Shown piece after piece: positions 1 to 11,662 of a stretch of 64,000 nucleotides of DNA. Every line of letters begins with the position of its first letter. Positions within the stretch are counted from its first letter, which is position 1. The notes beneath the pieces are model-generated. The model had not been told where the DNA came from. It saw nothing but the letters and a program-made list of their open reading frames with translations, and made no database searches. The stretch spans positions 101,754,696-101,818,695 of the forward strand of contig NC_135720.1 in the NCBI RefSeq assembly GCF_964656455.1. The letters run 5' to 3'. This stretch comes from Halichoerus grypus (lineage: Eukaryota; Chordata; Mammalia; Carnivora; Phocidae). A program made the position numbers and the translations under genes.

Positions 1-26
1 TATAATTAATGAAAAGTCTACACTCA

Positions 27-223
27 GGCGCCTGGGTGGCTCAGTCGGTTAAGCGTCTGCCTTCGGCTCAGGTCATGGTCCCAGGGTCCTGGGATCGAGC
101 CCCGCATCGGGCTCCCTGCTCGGCGGGAAGCCTGCTTCTCCCTCTCCCACTCCCCCTGCTTGTGTTCCCTCTCTCGCTGTGTCTCTCTCTGTCAAATAAA
201 TAAATAAAATCTTTAAAAAAAAA
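27..223 (+). mobile_element. Can-SINE, young, full length
   Basis: tRNA-Lys-derived carnivore SINE with the GCGCCTGGGTGGCTCAGT head, pyrimidine-rich body, (AAATAA) tail and poly(A). It is flanked by a perfect 15-bp target-site duplication (aaaagtctacactca at 12-26 and 224-238). Confidence 0.97.
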
Positions 224-238
224 AAAAGTCTACACTCA

Positions 239-3200
239 TCCATGTGTTCATTTGTATAAATATTTAATGACCACAGATTATGTACCAGGCCCCTTCTGAG
301 TCCATGAGTTACTTCCCCTGGGGCTTTGCCGTTAATGGGGCACCTCACAGGAGCTGAGATAGAAGATTTTTCCGCAAAGGACTCTACTCAGAGCTCTGAA
401 ATCCCACCACACAAGCAGCAGCTCAAATCCGTGCTCCTGATCATGAGCCAGCACTGTGTTGCGTGTATGTCGGCCACAGGTCAGAGCCCCAGGTGACACC
501 TTGGGGATTTTCTCCCCAGTAATTTTGTCTCTTCTTGCTCACTGAGTGTTCTGTAAATTCAATAAGCACAGCCGGGCTCTTCATGATGATTTCTTTTTTC
601 TGTGTGAGCAGCTACAAGTGCTTCCTGTGCATCGAGCAGTAACAATACCCATACTAATAGGTTGTCGATCAAATCTGTCACCCAAAGATTTGGATTCTTG
701 GGCAAATATAAGGATATTGTATTTTTCTTTTATATGTTAAAAGGAAAGTTACAGCAGTTCAACAGGCAAAGTGGCAGTCAAGAAATAAAAGTAATAATGT
801 GGGGGCTCAGAAACCCCCCATCCAGGTCAGCAGAGAGGGCACCTTTATCTATTAGTGGTGCTAATGAGATCCCTGCCTTCTCTACAGGGGAACTGTTCAC
901 AACCACAAAGAAAACTTTTGATCAGCAGAGGTGGGCTGTCACACAAAAATGCATATACACCCTTCAGCTTTTTCCGCCATGGTTAAATATGATGTTAGTG
1001 AAGAAAAAAAATAGTTCGAATTTTTTTCAACCCGCTTCACTAGAAATGGCAGGAAACATGGGGAGGGAGGGAGGGAGGCAGGGAGGCAAAAAGGAAGGAA
1101 AGAAGAATATTTTCCTCTACAGAACCAAGCCAGCAAGAGAGCAATCAATTCAATTCGATAACTTCTAAGTCATGTAAAAATGGGCAGAGTTGTCTGTTCA
1201 GAATAATAACCACCGGGTCAATTTATTCCGAAGCAGATTCAGCTTGAACCAAATTGGCAAGTCCCAGGTAATAGGAGAATTGTGAGCCATGGGAAGGCCT
1301 GCTTTAATATTATCTCTAATTTTTCCTATTAATTCTTTGAAGTATCCACTGTCATGTAACTCCTATTTCAACCATCTCTCCTCTCCTGAATTTCTGAGTA
1401 ACAAGTTTTACGTTAATTTATCCCCACATTCTTTCCAACCCACTCACTTCCCCCAGGTAAAAGGAATGAGGCCCAAATTTCATATAATAATTACCATTTG
1501 AATTGCCAGCCCTGGATACTTTTCACTCACAGAACAAGGGGTCCCTCCAACTCAAGTTCCAGATGACATTGCTGGGCTCTGGCCTGGGGCCCATTCTTCT
1601 CTTCCTCTCCCCGGCACCCAATACACCCGAGCCCTTCCTTGGGAAGCAATCCCACAGCCCAAAAGTCTGCAGATAATCAAGGTGGCACCTGGCCTCAAGC
1701 CTACAGGAAACTGTCAACCCCAGAGATGAAACTGGACCCTCAGGATTCCCGTCAACATTGTTACAGAACACCAGACCTGCCCATCCTGCTCGAATTGGGA
1801 ACACTTTTGTCTGCACCTTCATTGGGAACATTTTCTTTCCCCCTCCAGCCCTCAAATTTTAGTGTAAAAAGACACTTGGACAAAGTAAAACAACATTTAA
1901 GAAAGGGTCAGAAATTCCCTTTTTACTTCTCAAATTCAAATACTCCAACCCTGAACTCAGACATCTCTACAGATCAGGTTAGCAGTGATTTATAGCAATG
2001 AAGTTGCCCTCGGTAATTATAACGGCCAACACGAAGCACATGCAGAATTTTAAGCAATTGAATCTATTCATTCCTTCTCGAAAAGAAAACCACACCACAC
2101 AAGGTTTAAAAAAAAAAAATAGGAGGAACAAATAGAGAAGACACACAGTTTTTGGCACGAAACCCAGATACTTCAGACGGATCAGAAACTGCAGTTTTAC
2201 AGTTTCCCATTGTTCTACTGCTCAGCGCCTGCCTTGTTTTATTCCTGCTCTGAAATTCTGTTTCTGAGATGTCTTCGAAGCATAAAGTTGATAAGCCTTA
2301 GTTGATAGATTTCGGCCTAAACTCAACAGGAGAAAAAAAGTCCAATTAACTTCATCAATGTACAGTGGTATTCAGAATAAAGATGCAGACGGAAGGACTC
2401 TAACTTGCTCCTAGCTTTCACTGCCACAAAGACAAAGGGGAGGGCAGGGGATCCCATTGTCTGTGTGCCCGGTGAATCATGACTCGCCCATCCTCATAAT
2501 TCCCTCCGACTGACCTTTCCATGCAAAGTCCTATTTTCAAACAGTAAATCTTAAGAATCTGTTGTTTCTTAGTTATTCCATCCCCTGGTTAAAACTCACC
2601 AATTTAAAGGACTGCCAGAAAGAAGTTTCTCTCCCTGGGCTTCTCGGACTGGGTTTACTCAGATCTTGCAATGTCTTCTTATTGGTTCTTCCCAAAGCAA
2701 ACGCTACTACTGTGCACTTGAACTGCTTTTAAACATTATCAAGTGAAAGGTATTCATTTTCTAGACTTTCCTGCTCTCTCCACCCCTCTGCTGAAAAGAC
2801 CAATCATATCTTTGGAAAAAATAATCTCATCTTATTGAATTATGAGGAGAGATGCAATTTTTGGAAGCTTAACTTTTTGGTGATTAAAAAACCAGCAGCA
2901 GCTACTTGGCCCCTATATTGATCGGAAACTAGAATAACACCGTTTGCTGACTGTGCTTTAAAACACCGTATCCTCGCTTTTTTTCTTTGCAGTTTTCAAC
3001 ATCTCAGATCAATCTTTAAATAATCAAGAATTAAATCCGAAAGCTTTTATTAATTGTTTGTCTTCTTAGGCCATTTTTTTTTTTTTATCAAAACATACTC
3101 TGTTCAATTACCTAATATAATTGCTTGAGAAAGACCACGAAAATAGAAAAAGAGGCTCACACATCATATTTAAATCCTAAAAATTAACACTTTTTCCTCA

Positions 3201-3324
3201 CCTGGATTACAGCCCTAAAAGGTGTGTCAGCAAGGAAAATGAGGCTTTTCTGCTGCGGCATGAAGCAGCCTCAGGCTCGAATGTCCAGCCCGGAACAGGT
3301 TCGCTCCCCATTACCCGCACGGTG
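239..3324. other. Intergenic, repeat-poor, no gene seen
   Basis: No gene, spliced coding segment or clear interspersed repeat was recognised here, apart from a purine-rich G-tract at about 1060-1110. Open frames of up to 168 codons in this stretch have no family resemblance and no shared reading frame. The 2000-3100 part is discussed as a possible conserved non-coding element. Confidence 0.6.
1060..1075 (+). other. G-quadruplex-type G-tract
   Basis: GGGGAGGGAGGGAGGG has four G runs of three or more with one-base loops, followed by further GGAGG tracts to about 1087. It fits the intramolecular G4 consensus. It may equally be a plain (GGGA)n repeat. Confidence 0.7.
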
Positions 3325-3500
3325 CTTAGCGCTTCCCACGCCTTGTTCCGTACAAGACCACAGCAATGCTATGAGGAAGGTTTGGTTGTTACCCTTTTTT
3401 TCTGTTGATGGGAATACTGGGATACAGAGAAATTCAGCACCTGCATAAAGTTTATACTGCTCAGCTCCTGGGATACTCTTGTTAAACTTTGGGACTAGGT
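3325..3500 (-). mobile_element. MIR SINE fragment
   Basis: Diverged copy reading as the reverse of the MIR core, with the characteristic 'ctatgaggaagg', 'atgggaatactgggatacagag' and 'ctcctgggat' landmarks in order. Ancient mammalian element; edges are approximate. Confidence 0.6.
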
Positions 3501-3760
3501 CAGGGAAGCCCTTAACCCACACCTAACAATGCTTCAAATAAGTTTTCATGGGGAAAACTGGGTAATTCTATTTATTTTAAAGAAAAAAAAAACGTTAACG
3601 TCTCAATAAACACAGTCATTTTAGGCAAGCCTTCTAAAAAACAAGATGATTTCAGACCAGGCCCCAAAAAGAAATTTTCCCAGATTTTCCAATATAATCT
3701 GTTTTAAATATCCTATCCCACCAACACTGTGATTGTGCTTTTCCAATCATATGATCTCAT

Positions 3761-3938
3761 CTATTTTTTTATTCATTTATTTGAAAGAGAGAGAGTGAGT
3801 GAGCATGAGCAGGAGGGAGAGGGAGAAGCAGGATCCCTGCCAAGCCGGGAGCCTGATGTGGGGCTCGATCCCAGGACCCTGAGATTACAACTTGAGCTGA
3901 AGGCAGATGCTTAACCGACTGAGCCACCCAGGCGCACC
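3761..3938 (-). mobile_element. Can-SINE
   Basis: Reverse-oriented carnivore SINE: poly(T) and ATTTATTT tail at the left, TGAGCCACCCAGGCGCACC head at the right. It is flanked by a 10-bp duplication atgatctcat (3751-3760, 3939-3948). Confidence 0.96.
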
Positions 3939-3954
3939 ATGATCTCATTTTTTT

Positions 3955-4600
3955 TAATTTCAGTTTTATTGAGATATAACTGACATACGAAATTCTCAGA
4001 TATTTAAAGTGGACATCATATACATAGTGAAAAAATTCCCCTCCACTAATACCTCCATCACCTCACATATTTTATTTATGTATTTATGTATGTATGTATA
4101 TATTTATTTATTTATTTTTATTTTTTGGTGAGACCATTGAAGTTCTATTCTCTTAGCAAATTTCAATTGTCTAGTACAGTGCTATCAACTCTAGTCGCCA
4201 GACCTTATCCATCTTATAGCTGAAAGTTTGTACCCTTTGCCAACCTCTTCCTATTTCTCCCAACACCCAGGCCTGGCAACCGCTTTTTTACTGTTTCTCT
4301 GAGTTTGATTTTTTTTTTTTTTTAGATTCCACATATAAGTGATACCATCAGTATTTGTCTTTGCCTGGCTTATTTCACTTAGCATAATGCCCTCAAGGTC
4401 CATCCATGTTTTCACAAAAGGATTTCTTTCTTTCTCATGGCTGAATAATATTCTATTCTATATATGTATACGAATATCTATATGGAGATATAGATAGATA
4501 GATATATATCATCTTCTTTGTTCATCCTTGGATGGACTCTTAAGTTGTTTCCATATTTTGCTATCCATATGATTCCATTTTTTAAAAGATTCTCATCATA
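3955..4600 (-). mobile_element. L1 3'-end fragment (mammalian L1M type)
   Basis: Reads as reverse L1 sequence: 'ttttattgagatataactgacatac' type start, then the 'ccacatataagtgataccat' and 'ctgaataatattctattc' blocks. It contains (TATT)n and (GATA)n simple repeats at about 4075-4125 and 4485-4510. Confidence 0.85.
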
Positions 4601-4668
4601 AGTCATGCCTCAATTCATCTCCCACGCACCCACTTACTCTTCGTCTGGAGATAAGATACCTAGTTTTT

Positions 4669-4858
4669 TTTTTAAAGGTTTTATTTATTTATTTGACAGA
4701 GAGACACAGCGAGAGGGAACACAAGCAGGGGGAGTGGGAGCGGGAGAAGCAGGCTTCCCACGGAGCAGGGAGCCTGAGGCAGGGCTCAATCCCAGGACCC
4801 TGGGATCATGACCTGAGCCAAAGGCAGACGCTTAACGACTGAGCCACCCAGGCGCTCC
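4669..4858 (-). mobile_element. Can-SINE
   Basis: Reverse-oriented SINE with intact head (TGAGCCACCCAGGCGCTCC) and tail. Target-site duplication taagatacctagttttt is seen at about 4652-4668 and 4859-4875. Confidence 0.96.
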
Positions 4859-4875
4859 TAAGATACCTAGTTTTT

Positions 4876-5473
4876 AAAAGCCTGGACTTAGAGGACAAAT
4901 TTGTCTTTCTTGGAGGTGTATGATTTTTTTAAAACTTAAATGTCATTATATATCTCTCCAAAGAATGATGCTGGAATGAGAATAATGAAAAGATGCTTAA
5001 ATGGGTTGTGGGGAGAGGTACAGAATAGTACAAAGAACACTGATTTCCTTGATGTGCCTGCAGATTCTCTACTAAGATCAAACTACCCCTTGTGTATAAA
5101 TTCAGGCTTGCCACAAAATGAAATCTCTGACTGTAGATTCAGCAGACCCAAGTTCCAGGGTTAGTTACCCTTACAGTCTGTATGAAAAGATAACTAGCAG
5201 TTAGAGAAAGTCAGAGTTAAGTGTCCAAGAAGAAGCCCAAACACTGAATTTCAAGGAGAAGACACCAATGGTTTGGAAGATGTTGACATCATCTATGTGA
5301 TATAATAGTGTCCATATGACAAAAGGGTAATATTCTCTATTTAAAAGAAAAGAATATCAGTTTGTCCACTATAAGTCAGGAAATCTACTAGGTGCTGAGG
5401 ATACAACAGTAAAAAGACAAAGTTTGTTCCTGCCTTCATAGAGTTTCCATTTTAATGGGGGTTCAAGGTCACT
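4876..5473. other. Intergenic, nothing recognised
   Basis: AT-rich sequence without gene or identifiable repeat. Confidence 0.5.
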
Positions 5474-5489
5474 ACACAAAAAAATTTTT

Positions 5490-6033
5490 TTCTCCAAGTT
5501 TTTATTTAAATTCCAGTTAGTTAACATACAGTATAATATTAGTTTCAAGTGTAGAATTTAATGATTCATCACTTACATACAACACCCAGTGCTTATCACA
5601 AGTGCCCTCCTTAATCCCCATCACCTATTTAACCCATTCCCTCCACCTCCCCTCCAGTAACGCTTTTTTCTCTATAGTTAAGAGTCTGTTTCCTGGTTTG
5701 CCCCTCTTTGTTTTTTAGTCCCCATGTTCATCTGTTTTGTTTCTTAAATTCCACAAATAAGTGAAATCATATGACATTTGTCTTTCTCTGACTGACTTAT
5801 TTTGCTCAGCATGATACTCTCTAGTTCCAGCCATGTCATTGCAAATGGCAAGATTTCATTCTTTTTTGATGGTTGAGTAATATTCCATTGTATACATATA
5901 TACTGCGTCTTCATTATCCATTCATCTGTCGATGAACATTTGTGCTCTTTCCATAATTTGACTATTGTTGATAATGCTGTTATAAACATTAGGGTGCATG
6001 TATCTCTTCAAATCAGTATTTTTGTATCCTACA
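5490..6033 (-). mobile_element. Carnivore L1, 5'-truncated
   Basis: Reverse L1 3' end with the 'ttagttaacatacagtataatattag' block and the ORF2-proximal 'ttattttgctcagcatgata' and 'ggttgagtaatattccattgtat' blocks. An A/T-rich duplication (acacaaaaa...ttttt) occurs near 5474-5489 and 6034-6047, giving an insertion of about 544 bp. Confidence 0.9.
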
Positions 6034-6429
6034 ACACAAAAATTTTTAATTAGAGTTGGGATAAATACCTATCCAATAAGCATTAATAGGAATTTAAAAT
6101 GTCTCCAAAATCTTGTGGCAGTAAATCACTATTTTAGAAATAAACAAATGGGCCAATGGAAGTGAGAGGATATACTTCCTAAGGATACTGAAGTAGGTAA
6201 AAACATCAAACCCAGGACAAGAATCCCTTTATCAGATCCAGCACCTAACCGCTGTTGGGACCCCAGTATCCACCCAAGACAAGAAACTGTGAAGTGCACA
6301 TCTCACACACCTCAGGAGCTCAGCCAAAAGTATCTCAGTGCCACCACCAGGACAAGAGTTTCTAGCATCTAGTCCACTGAACTGTGATCCCCAAATGTTA
6401 CATAGTCCCAAATAATCTTGAACCTCTCC

Positions 6430-6590
6430 TTTGTAAAACTGGCAACTACCTTTTTTACGTGCCTGACAGAAAAATTCATGAGAACAGAAATTATGTCTCT
6501 TGGTCATTGACAGTGTTCTCAGGGCCAAGCACAATATCAGAAACATACTCAGTAGGCACGCAGGAAATATTTGTTGAGTGAATCAATTGG
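6430..6590 (+). mobile_element. L2 3'-end fragment
   Basis: Contains the L2 landmarks 'catgagaacagaaattatgtct' and 'agtaggcacgcaggaaatatttgttgagtgaat' in diverged form. Ancient LINE; edges approximate. Confidence 0.55.
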
Positions 6591-7840
6591 TGAAAAGGAG
6601 GAAGGAAAAGAGTTCCGTGTTAGAAGTAGAACAAGAGGCATGGAACCAGGATGACATTGCCGAGATCCTATACAGTGAGACTTGATAATGTTGACTCATC
6701 TCCTCATGAAAAAAGAAAAAGAGTATAGGAGTCTGAGTTTACTTTTATCTCTTCTTTCTTGCTTCTAAATTCTTCAGATGATTAGCCATGGTACTATTTT
6801 TCTGACCCTTCAATACAGCCTTTTACTTATAAGCTCTTTATTAAGCCTCAGGCTCCAGATTTTGATAAAGGAAGACTTTCTTGTTTGTTCATTTTTCCTT
6901 AATCTCCTTTCTTGTCATCTTGACTTATCACCAATAACACTCAAAGAGATGGTTTCAAGTTAATGCTGCATCCCTGAAATTTAACATATAAACTTGGGCA
7001 TCAAGAAAGATGCAGAATTGTTCCTCCATTTAGATAAGGAAAGCAATCATTGTAAAAAGCCATCTCAATGAATGTTCCTTCCATACAGAAAGCAAAACAA
7101 AACAAAACAAAAAACTATGCATCAACTAAACTGAAGTAATCCAACTTGTCACTTGAGCTACAACAAATAATTTATCTAGCAACATTTTATTTTCAGAATA
7201 TTAGCCTGTACTGTTTCTGGGGTCATGGTTTTGAAGGATTGCTTTCATCTTAGCTGGGAACAAACTTGAATTTATCTAAATCATTTCACAGGATGCAATA
7301 ATTATTTTAGATATCCACGCCCTATAACAAATTACTTGATAAATAAATTAGTACAACATTTAAGTTTTATGATAGCTAGCTATTTTTCAGTTCTCTTTAT
7401 TTCCTCCTCAGGGCCTTGGCCCTTTCTCCGGCTGGAAGATTCACATTGCAGACATCTTCAAGGATTTCCCTCTCACCTCCTATGAAACTATGAGACTCCT
7501 ATGTCACTCTGTCCTTCCCTGACACCACTTTCTGCCTTGAGAGAGTTTCCAAGTGTGACCAAAGGAGGAAGAATCCAGACTTCCCAAGTTGAAGAGCTAG
7601 AGTTGGGAGGTTAAAAAAAAAAAAAAAAAGGCAGGAAAATGCCATCTCTAATGAGTAGATAAATCAACCAATCAAAACTGACTCAGATCTGAGGCAAATG
7701 TTAGAATTTAGCAGGCTAGGACATTAAAACAGTTGTTATGACTATGTTCCACATGTATGTTTGAAAGTTACCTAGAGGCATGGAAAATATAAAATATAAA
7801 AATGTCCCAAAGCAAACTTCTAAAAATGAAAACTACAATG
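6591..7840. other. Intergenic, nothing recognised
   Basis: No gene or clear repeat, only an (AAAAC)n run at about 7088-7110 and a poly(A) tract at about 7612-7629. Confidence 0.5.
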
Positions 7841-8002
7841 TCCAAGATAAAAATATATATATATATATATTCTAGATGGGAGTGACAGTACATTAGACAA
7901 ACTAGATCAGAAAAAACTGGTGAATTTGAAGAAAAAGTAATAAAAACTCAAAATGCAGCATATAGAGAAAAGAGAAATTCAAAAAAATTAAAAGTGAATC
8001 AG

Positions 8003-8203
8003 AAACCCCTGGGGGGCTCAGTCAGTTAAACGTCTGCCTTCAGCTCAGGTCATGATCCTGGGGTCCTGAGATGGAGCCCCTAGTTGGGCTCCCTGATCAA
8101 TGGGGAGTCTATGTCTCCCTCTCCCTCTGTCACTCCCTGCTGCTTTTGCTCTCCCTCTCTCTCAAATAAATAAATAAACTCTTTAAAAACAGATAAATAT
8201 AAC
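8003..8203 (+). mobile_element. Can-SINE inside old L1
   Basis: SINE with a somewhat diverged body. It has a long target duplication of about 20 bp (aaaaaattaaaagtgaatcag, one or two changes between copies) at 7982-8002 and 8204-8225. Confidence 0.93.
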
Positions 8204-9156
8204 AAAAAAATTAAAAATGAATCAGTGGGCTGTAGGACATCTTCAAATGGCCTAATATATGTGTAATTGGAGTCACTTTAGCAGGAAAATGTTCCAAAAA
8301 ATATTTGCATTTTTTTCAAATTTGAGTAAAACTCTAAACCCGCAGATCCAAATTCAATAAACTCCAAGTATAAGACACACAAAGAAATACTACGTCAAGG
8401 CACATCATAATTGATTTGTTTAAAACCAGTGATTGTAAGAAATTTTAGAAGAAGCCAGAGAAAAAGGTCACATCACACACAGAGGAACAAAGATTTTCTC
8501 ACTAGAAACAATGCAAGAGAAAAAGGAGTGGGACAGAGTGTTAAAAGTAGTAAGGGGTAAGGGGGCAGGGGCAGAGATTTACTTAGAATTCTATAGATGG
8601 AGAAAATGCATTTCAAAAACAAAGGCTAATAAAGACAGTTTGAGACACAAAAGCTGAAAGAATTCAGCAGCAGCAAACCGACACTACACAAGAAGTGTTC
8701 AAAGAAGTCTTTAAGGTGGAAGGAAAATGATGCCAGATGGAAATACGGGTCTACACAAAGGAGTGAAGAACAATAGAAATACAATTATATGCATAAATAT
8801 AATTATATACATAAAAGATATTTTTCTTATTACTTAAATCTCTTAGAAATTTCATTGTTTAAGCAAAAATAATAAAAATGTAGTGTAGGATGTACACCAT
8901 ATGTAAAAGTAAAGTGAATGACAACATCACAAAGAACAGGAATGAAGAAACAGAAGTATAATATTGTACAGTTCTTATGCTATATGTGAAGTGTCTATCA
9001 CTTGAAGGTAGACTGTGTGATCAAAGATGTATATAATAATTCTTAAAGCAATCACCAAAATAACAAAAGAAAGAGTTGTAACTGATAAACCAACAACAGA
9101 AATAAGATGGTATCATAAAAGTAAAAGAGGAAAAGAAGAACAAAAGTTAGATGGTG

Positions 9157-9648
9157 TGTTAGTCAAGGTTCTTCAGAGAAACAACCAATAGGATGTGTGT
9201 GTGTGTGTGTGTGTGTGTTAGAGAGATTTATTATAAGAAATTGACTCACATGATTCTGGAGGCTAAGAAGTCCCAAGACCTGCATTAGACAAGCTAAGGA
9301 CACAGGAGAGTAAATGATACAGTTCCAGTGTGAGCCTAAGACCTAAGAACCAGGATAGATGATGGTGCAAGTTTCAGTGAAGTCCAAAGGCAGGAGAAGA
9401 TTGGGGTCCCAGCTTGAAGACACACAGTCTTCCTCTACTGCAGGAGGACACTTGTGATCTATTCAGGTTTTCGATTAACTGGACAGAGCCCATCTGCATT
9501 AGGGAGGGCAATCTGTTTTACTCAGTATATCAATTCAAAGGTTAATCTCATCCAGAAATATCCTTGTAGACACATCCAGAATAATGTTTAACCAAATATC
9601 CAGCACTCTGTGGCCCAGTCAAATTGACACATAAAATTAGCCATCACA
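9157..9648 (-). mobile_element. Ancient MaLR/ERVL-type LTR
   Basis: Begins 'tgttagtcaaggttcttcagagaaac' and ends 'taaaattagccatcaca', the pattern of a widespread mammalian LTR-like repeat, flanked by 'agatgg' on each side. It carries a (TG)n run at about 9196-9219. Family assignment is from memory; strand is uncertain. Confidence 0.55.
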
Positions 9649-9873
9649 GATGGGACAGGTAGAAAACAAACAACAAGATGAGAGATATAAACTTCACTAT
9701 CAATAGCCACATTCAATGTAAATGGTCTAAACACCTAAATTAAAAGTCAGATATTATCTGATTGGGTAAGAAAGCAAGAACTAACTACATTTTGCCTACA
9801 TGAAATGCACTTTAAATATAAAGACATAAATAGGTAAAAAAAAATTAAAGATGAAAAAGATATATCATACTAG

Positions 9874-10512
9874 TGATGAGGGAGCAGAAGGCAAGCTGAG
9901 GACAAAGCACAAGCTGACACCCCACAACACCTCCTCCCACTCCCAGGTGGAACATGTGTGACATTCCTCAGGTACTCTTAGCTGCCCTAAAGCTAAGGGA
10001 AGGAAAAACAAATGGTTAATGTATAGAGACTACAATCCTGCAAGACATGAGTTTCCCTCAGTTTACAAATGTCTTAGTGATTTACAAGGAAAAAGCATTC
10101 TTACCAATAACCTAACTTCCAGAAGGAAATGTAGATAAAATTAATGTCTTTATAACCGCTGCCCATTGACAAATACTTGAGGCAGGCAGAGCATAACATT
10201 TCCCAGGAAGCTCCCAACTGTCTTAATGTTAATGCTTTATTAGAGGGAAAAACAGCCTCAACTTGACAATGGCAAGGCTTCCAGTATCTTGTAGGTCCTC
10301 TTTAGCGTATGAAAGTTCTTTTGAAAACCTCCCTTTTTCCTTACCCCAACTCCCAAGTATATAATCAGCCATCCCTCATAACCCCAGTGCAGCAGCTCTT
10401 TCTGCCCACAGGTCCTGTCCCTGTGCTTTAATAAAGCCACTATTTTGCCCCAAAGTCATTTCAAGAATTCTTTCTTAACCCCGGATCTCACCTACATTCA
10501 AAAACTACATCA
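9874..10512 (+). mobile_element. Solo LTR of a class I endogenous retrovirus
   Basis: A 639-bp unit with TGATG...CATCA inverted ends, inside L1 sequence and flanked by CTAG/CTAA (4-bp duplication with one change). A TATATAA box lies at 10358-10364 and AATAAA at 10430-10435, with the 'cccacaggtcctgtccctgtgcttt' segment typical of gammaretrovirus-like LTRs. No gag, pol or env remains; it is a recombination relic with no coding capacity. Confidence 0.8.
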
Positions 10513-10937
10513 CTAACACTGATCGAAAGAAAGCTGTTGTGGTTATATTAATATCAGAAAAAGTAAATTGCAGAGTGAAGAAAATTACAAGGAATAAAGG
10601 TCATTTCATAATAATAAAGGGTTGAATTCATCAAAAGTATGTAAACACATAATTTATAAAGAAGTTTCTCAAATCAATGACTTAAGATTCCATCTTAAGA
10701 AACTAGAATGAGAAAAGAACAAGTATAAACAGAAGAAAGGAAGTAATAAAGATAAAAATGAGAATCAATGAAACAGAAAACAGAAAAACAATAAAGAAAA
10801 ATCAATAAAACCAGCAATGGCCATTAAACTGTTTCCTGAAAGAAAGAACAGGCCAAGGAATTGGGTATCCAATGGCATTTGCCTCAGTGAATGATTGAAC
10901 AGTGGGAGGATGAAATTTATAACAATGCAGGTTTAGC

Positions 10938-11060
10938 TCAGTGATTTAAAACTTTAACTGAATCTTACGATCCCTTAGCAAGCTCATTTAAGTGCCTGGG
11001 CCCCACTGGGGATTCTAATTCAGGTCTTATTATGCATATTTAAAACCCTCCTCATGACTC
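10938..11060 (+). mobile_element. MER5A-like hAT fragment
   Basis: Diverged sequence around 'gtgcctgggccccactggggattctaattcagg', the MER5-type core. Ends not resolved. Confidence 0.45.
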
Positions 11061-11560
11061 TTATGAACTCACATCTCATGAAATAATGAGATAGAGTCCT
11101 CCTAAAGCAAACAATTCCTCAGAAATGAATGTGTGTGAGCAGTGACATCAAGAGAGCAAGAAATGGGAAGAGCATTGGACCCTTCACATCACAACATGCC
11201 CCAAGTCATAACGTAAGATGCCATCCATGAAACCCAACAGGAGAACCCAGTGTCCTCCAGATAATTGCTCAAAACATGATAGAATATAAAACACAGTGAA
11301 ACATGAAATCAGCTACATACATTCTGAAATATCAGTCAGGGTCCATAGGTTCTAAAATAATGAGGACAGAACAAACTTCTCAAGAGAAACAAAGATCGAA
11401 AAAAAAAAAAATGAGTGAGAGAAACAAAGATCAAACAGCACCTCATGGAGAAACTTACCACAACTACCTAAAGAAAATTTTTTTTCACCTGATGACTATA
11501 ACTAAGATGATGTTAAAAAAATAATGGTGATGATTGTAATAATAATAATTCCTACTGATT

Positions 11561-11662
11561 TTTTTTAAGATTTTATTTTTAAGTACCCAACATGGGGCTT
11601 GAACTTACAACCCCAAGATAAAGAGTTGCATGCTCTACCAGCTGAGCCAGCCAGGTGCCCCA
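11561..11662 (-). mobile_element. Old, short Can-SINE
   Basis: Reverse SINE reduced to about 100 bp: T-rich tail, 'catggggcttgaacttacaaccc', and head 'ctgagccagccaggtgcccc'. An older subfamily than the flanking copies. Confidence 0.8.

Larger units (their letters stand above)
7840..10830 (+). mobile_element. Old L1, split by three later insertions
   Basis: Degenerate plus-strand L1. Pieces at 7870-8002, 8226-9156, 9649-9873 and 10513-10830 read in order through the ORF1/ORF2 region. 'tatcatacta' before the LTR joins 'ctaacactgatcgaaagaaag' after it as a continuous L1 line. No intact L1 reading frame remains. Confidence 0.75.

Noticed and set aside
662..1168. 168-codon plus-strand open frame
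   Set aside because: It runs through a simple purine repeat, has an opposing frame of similar size, and resembles no protein family.
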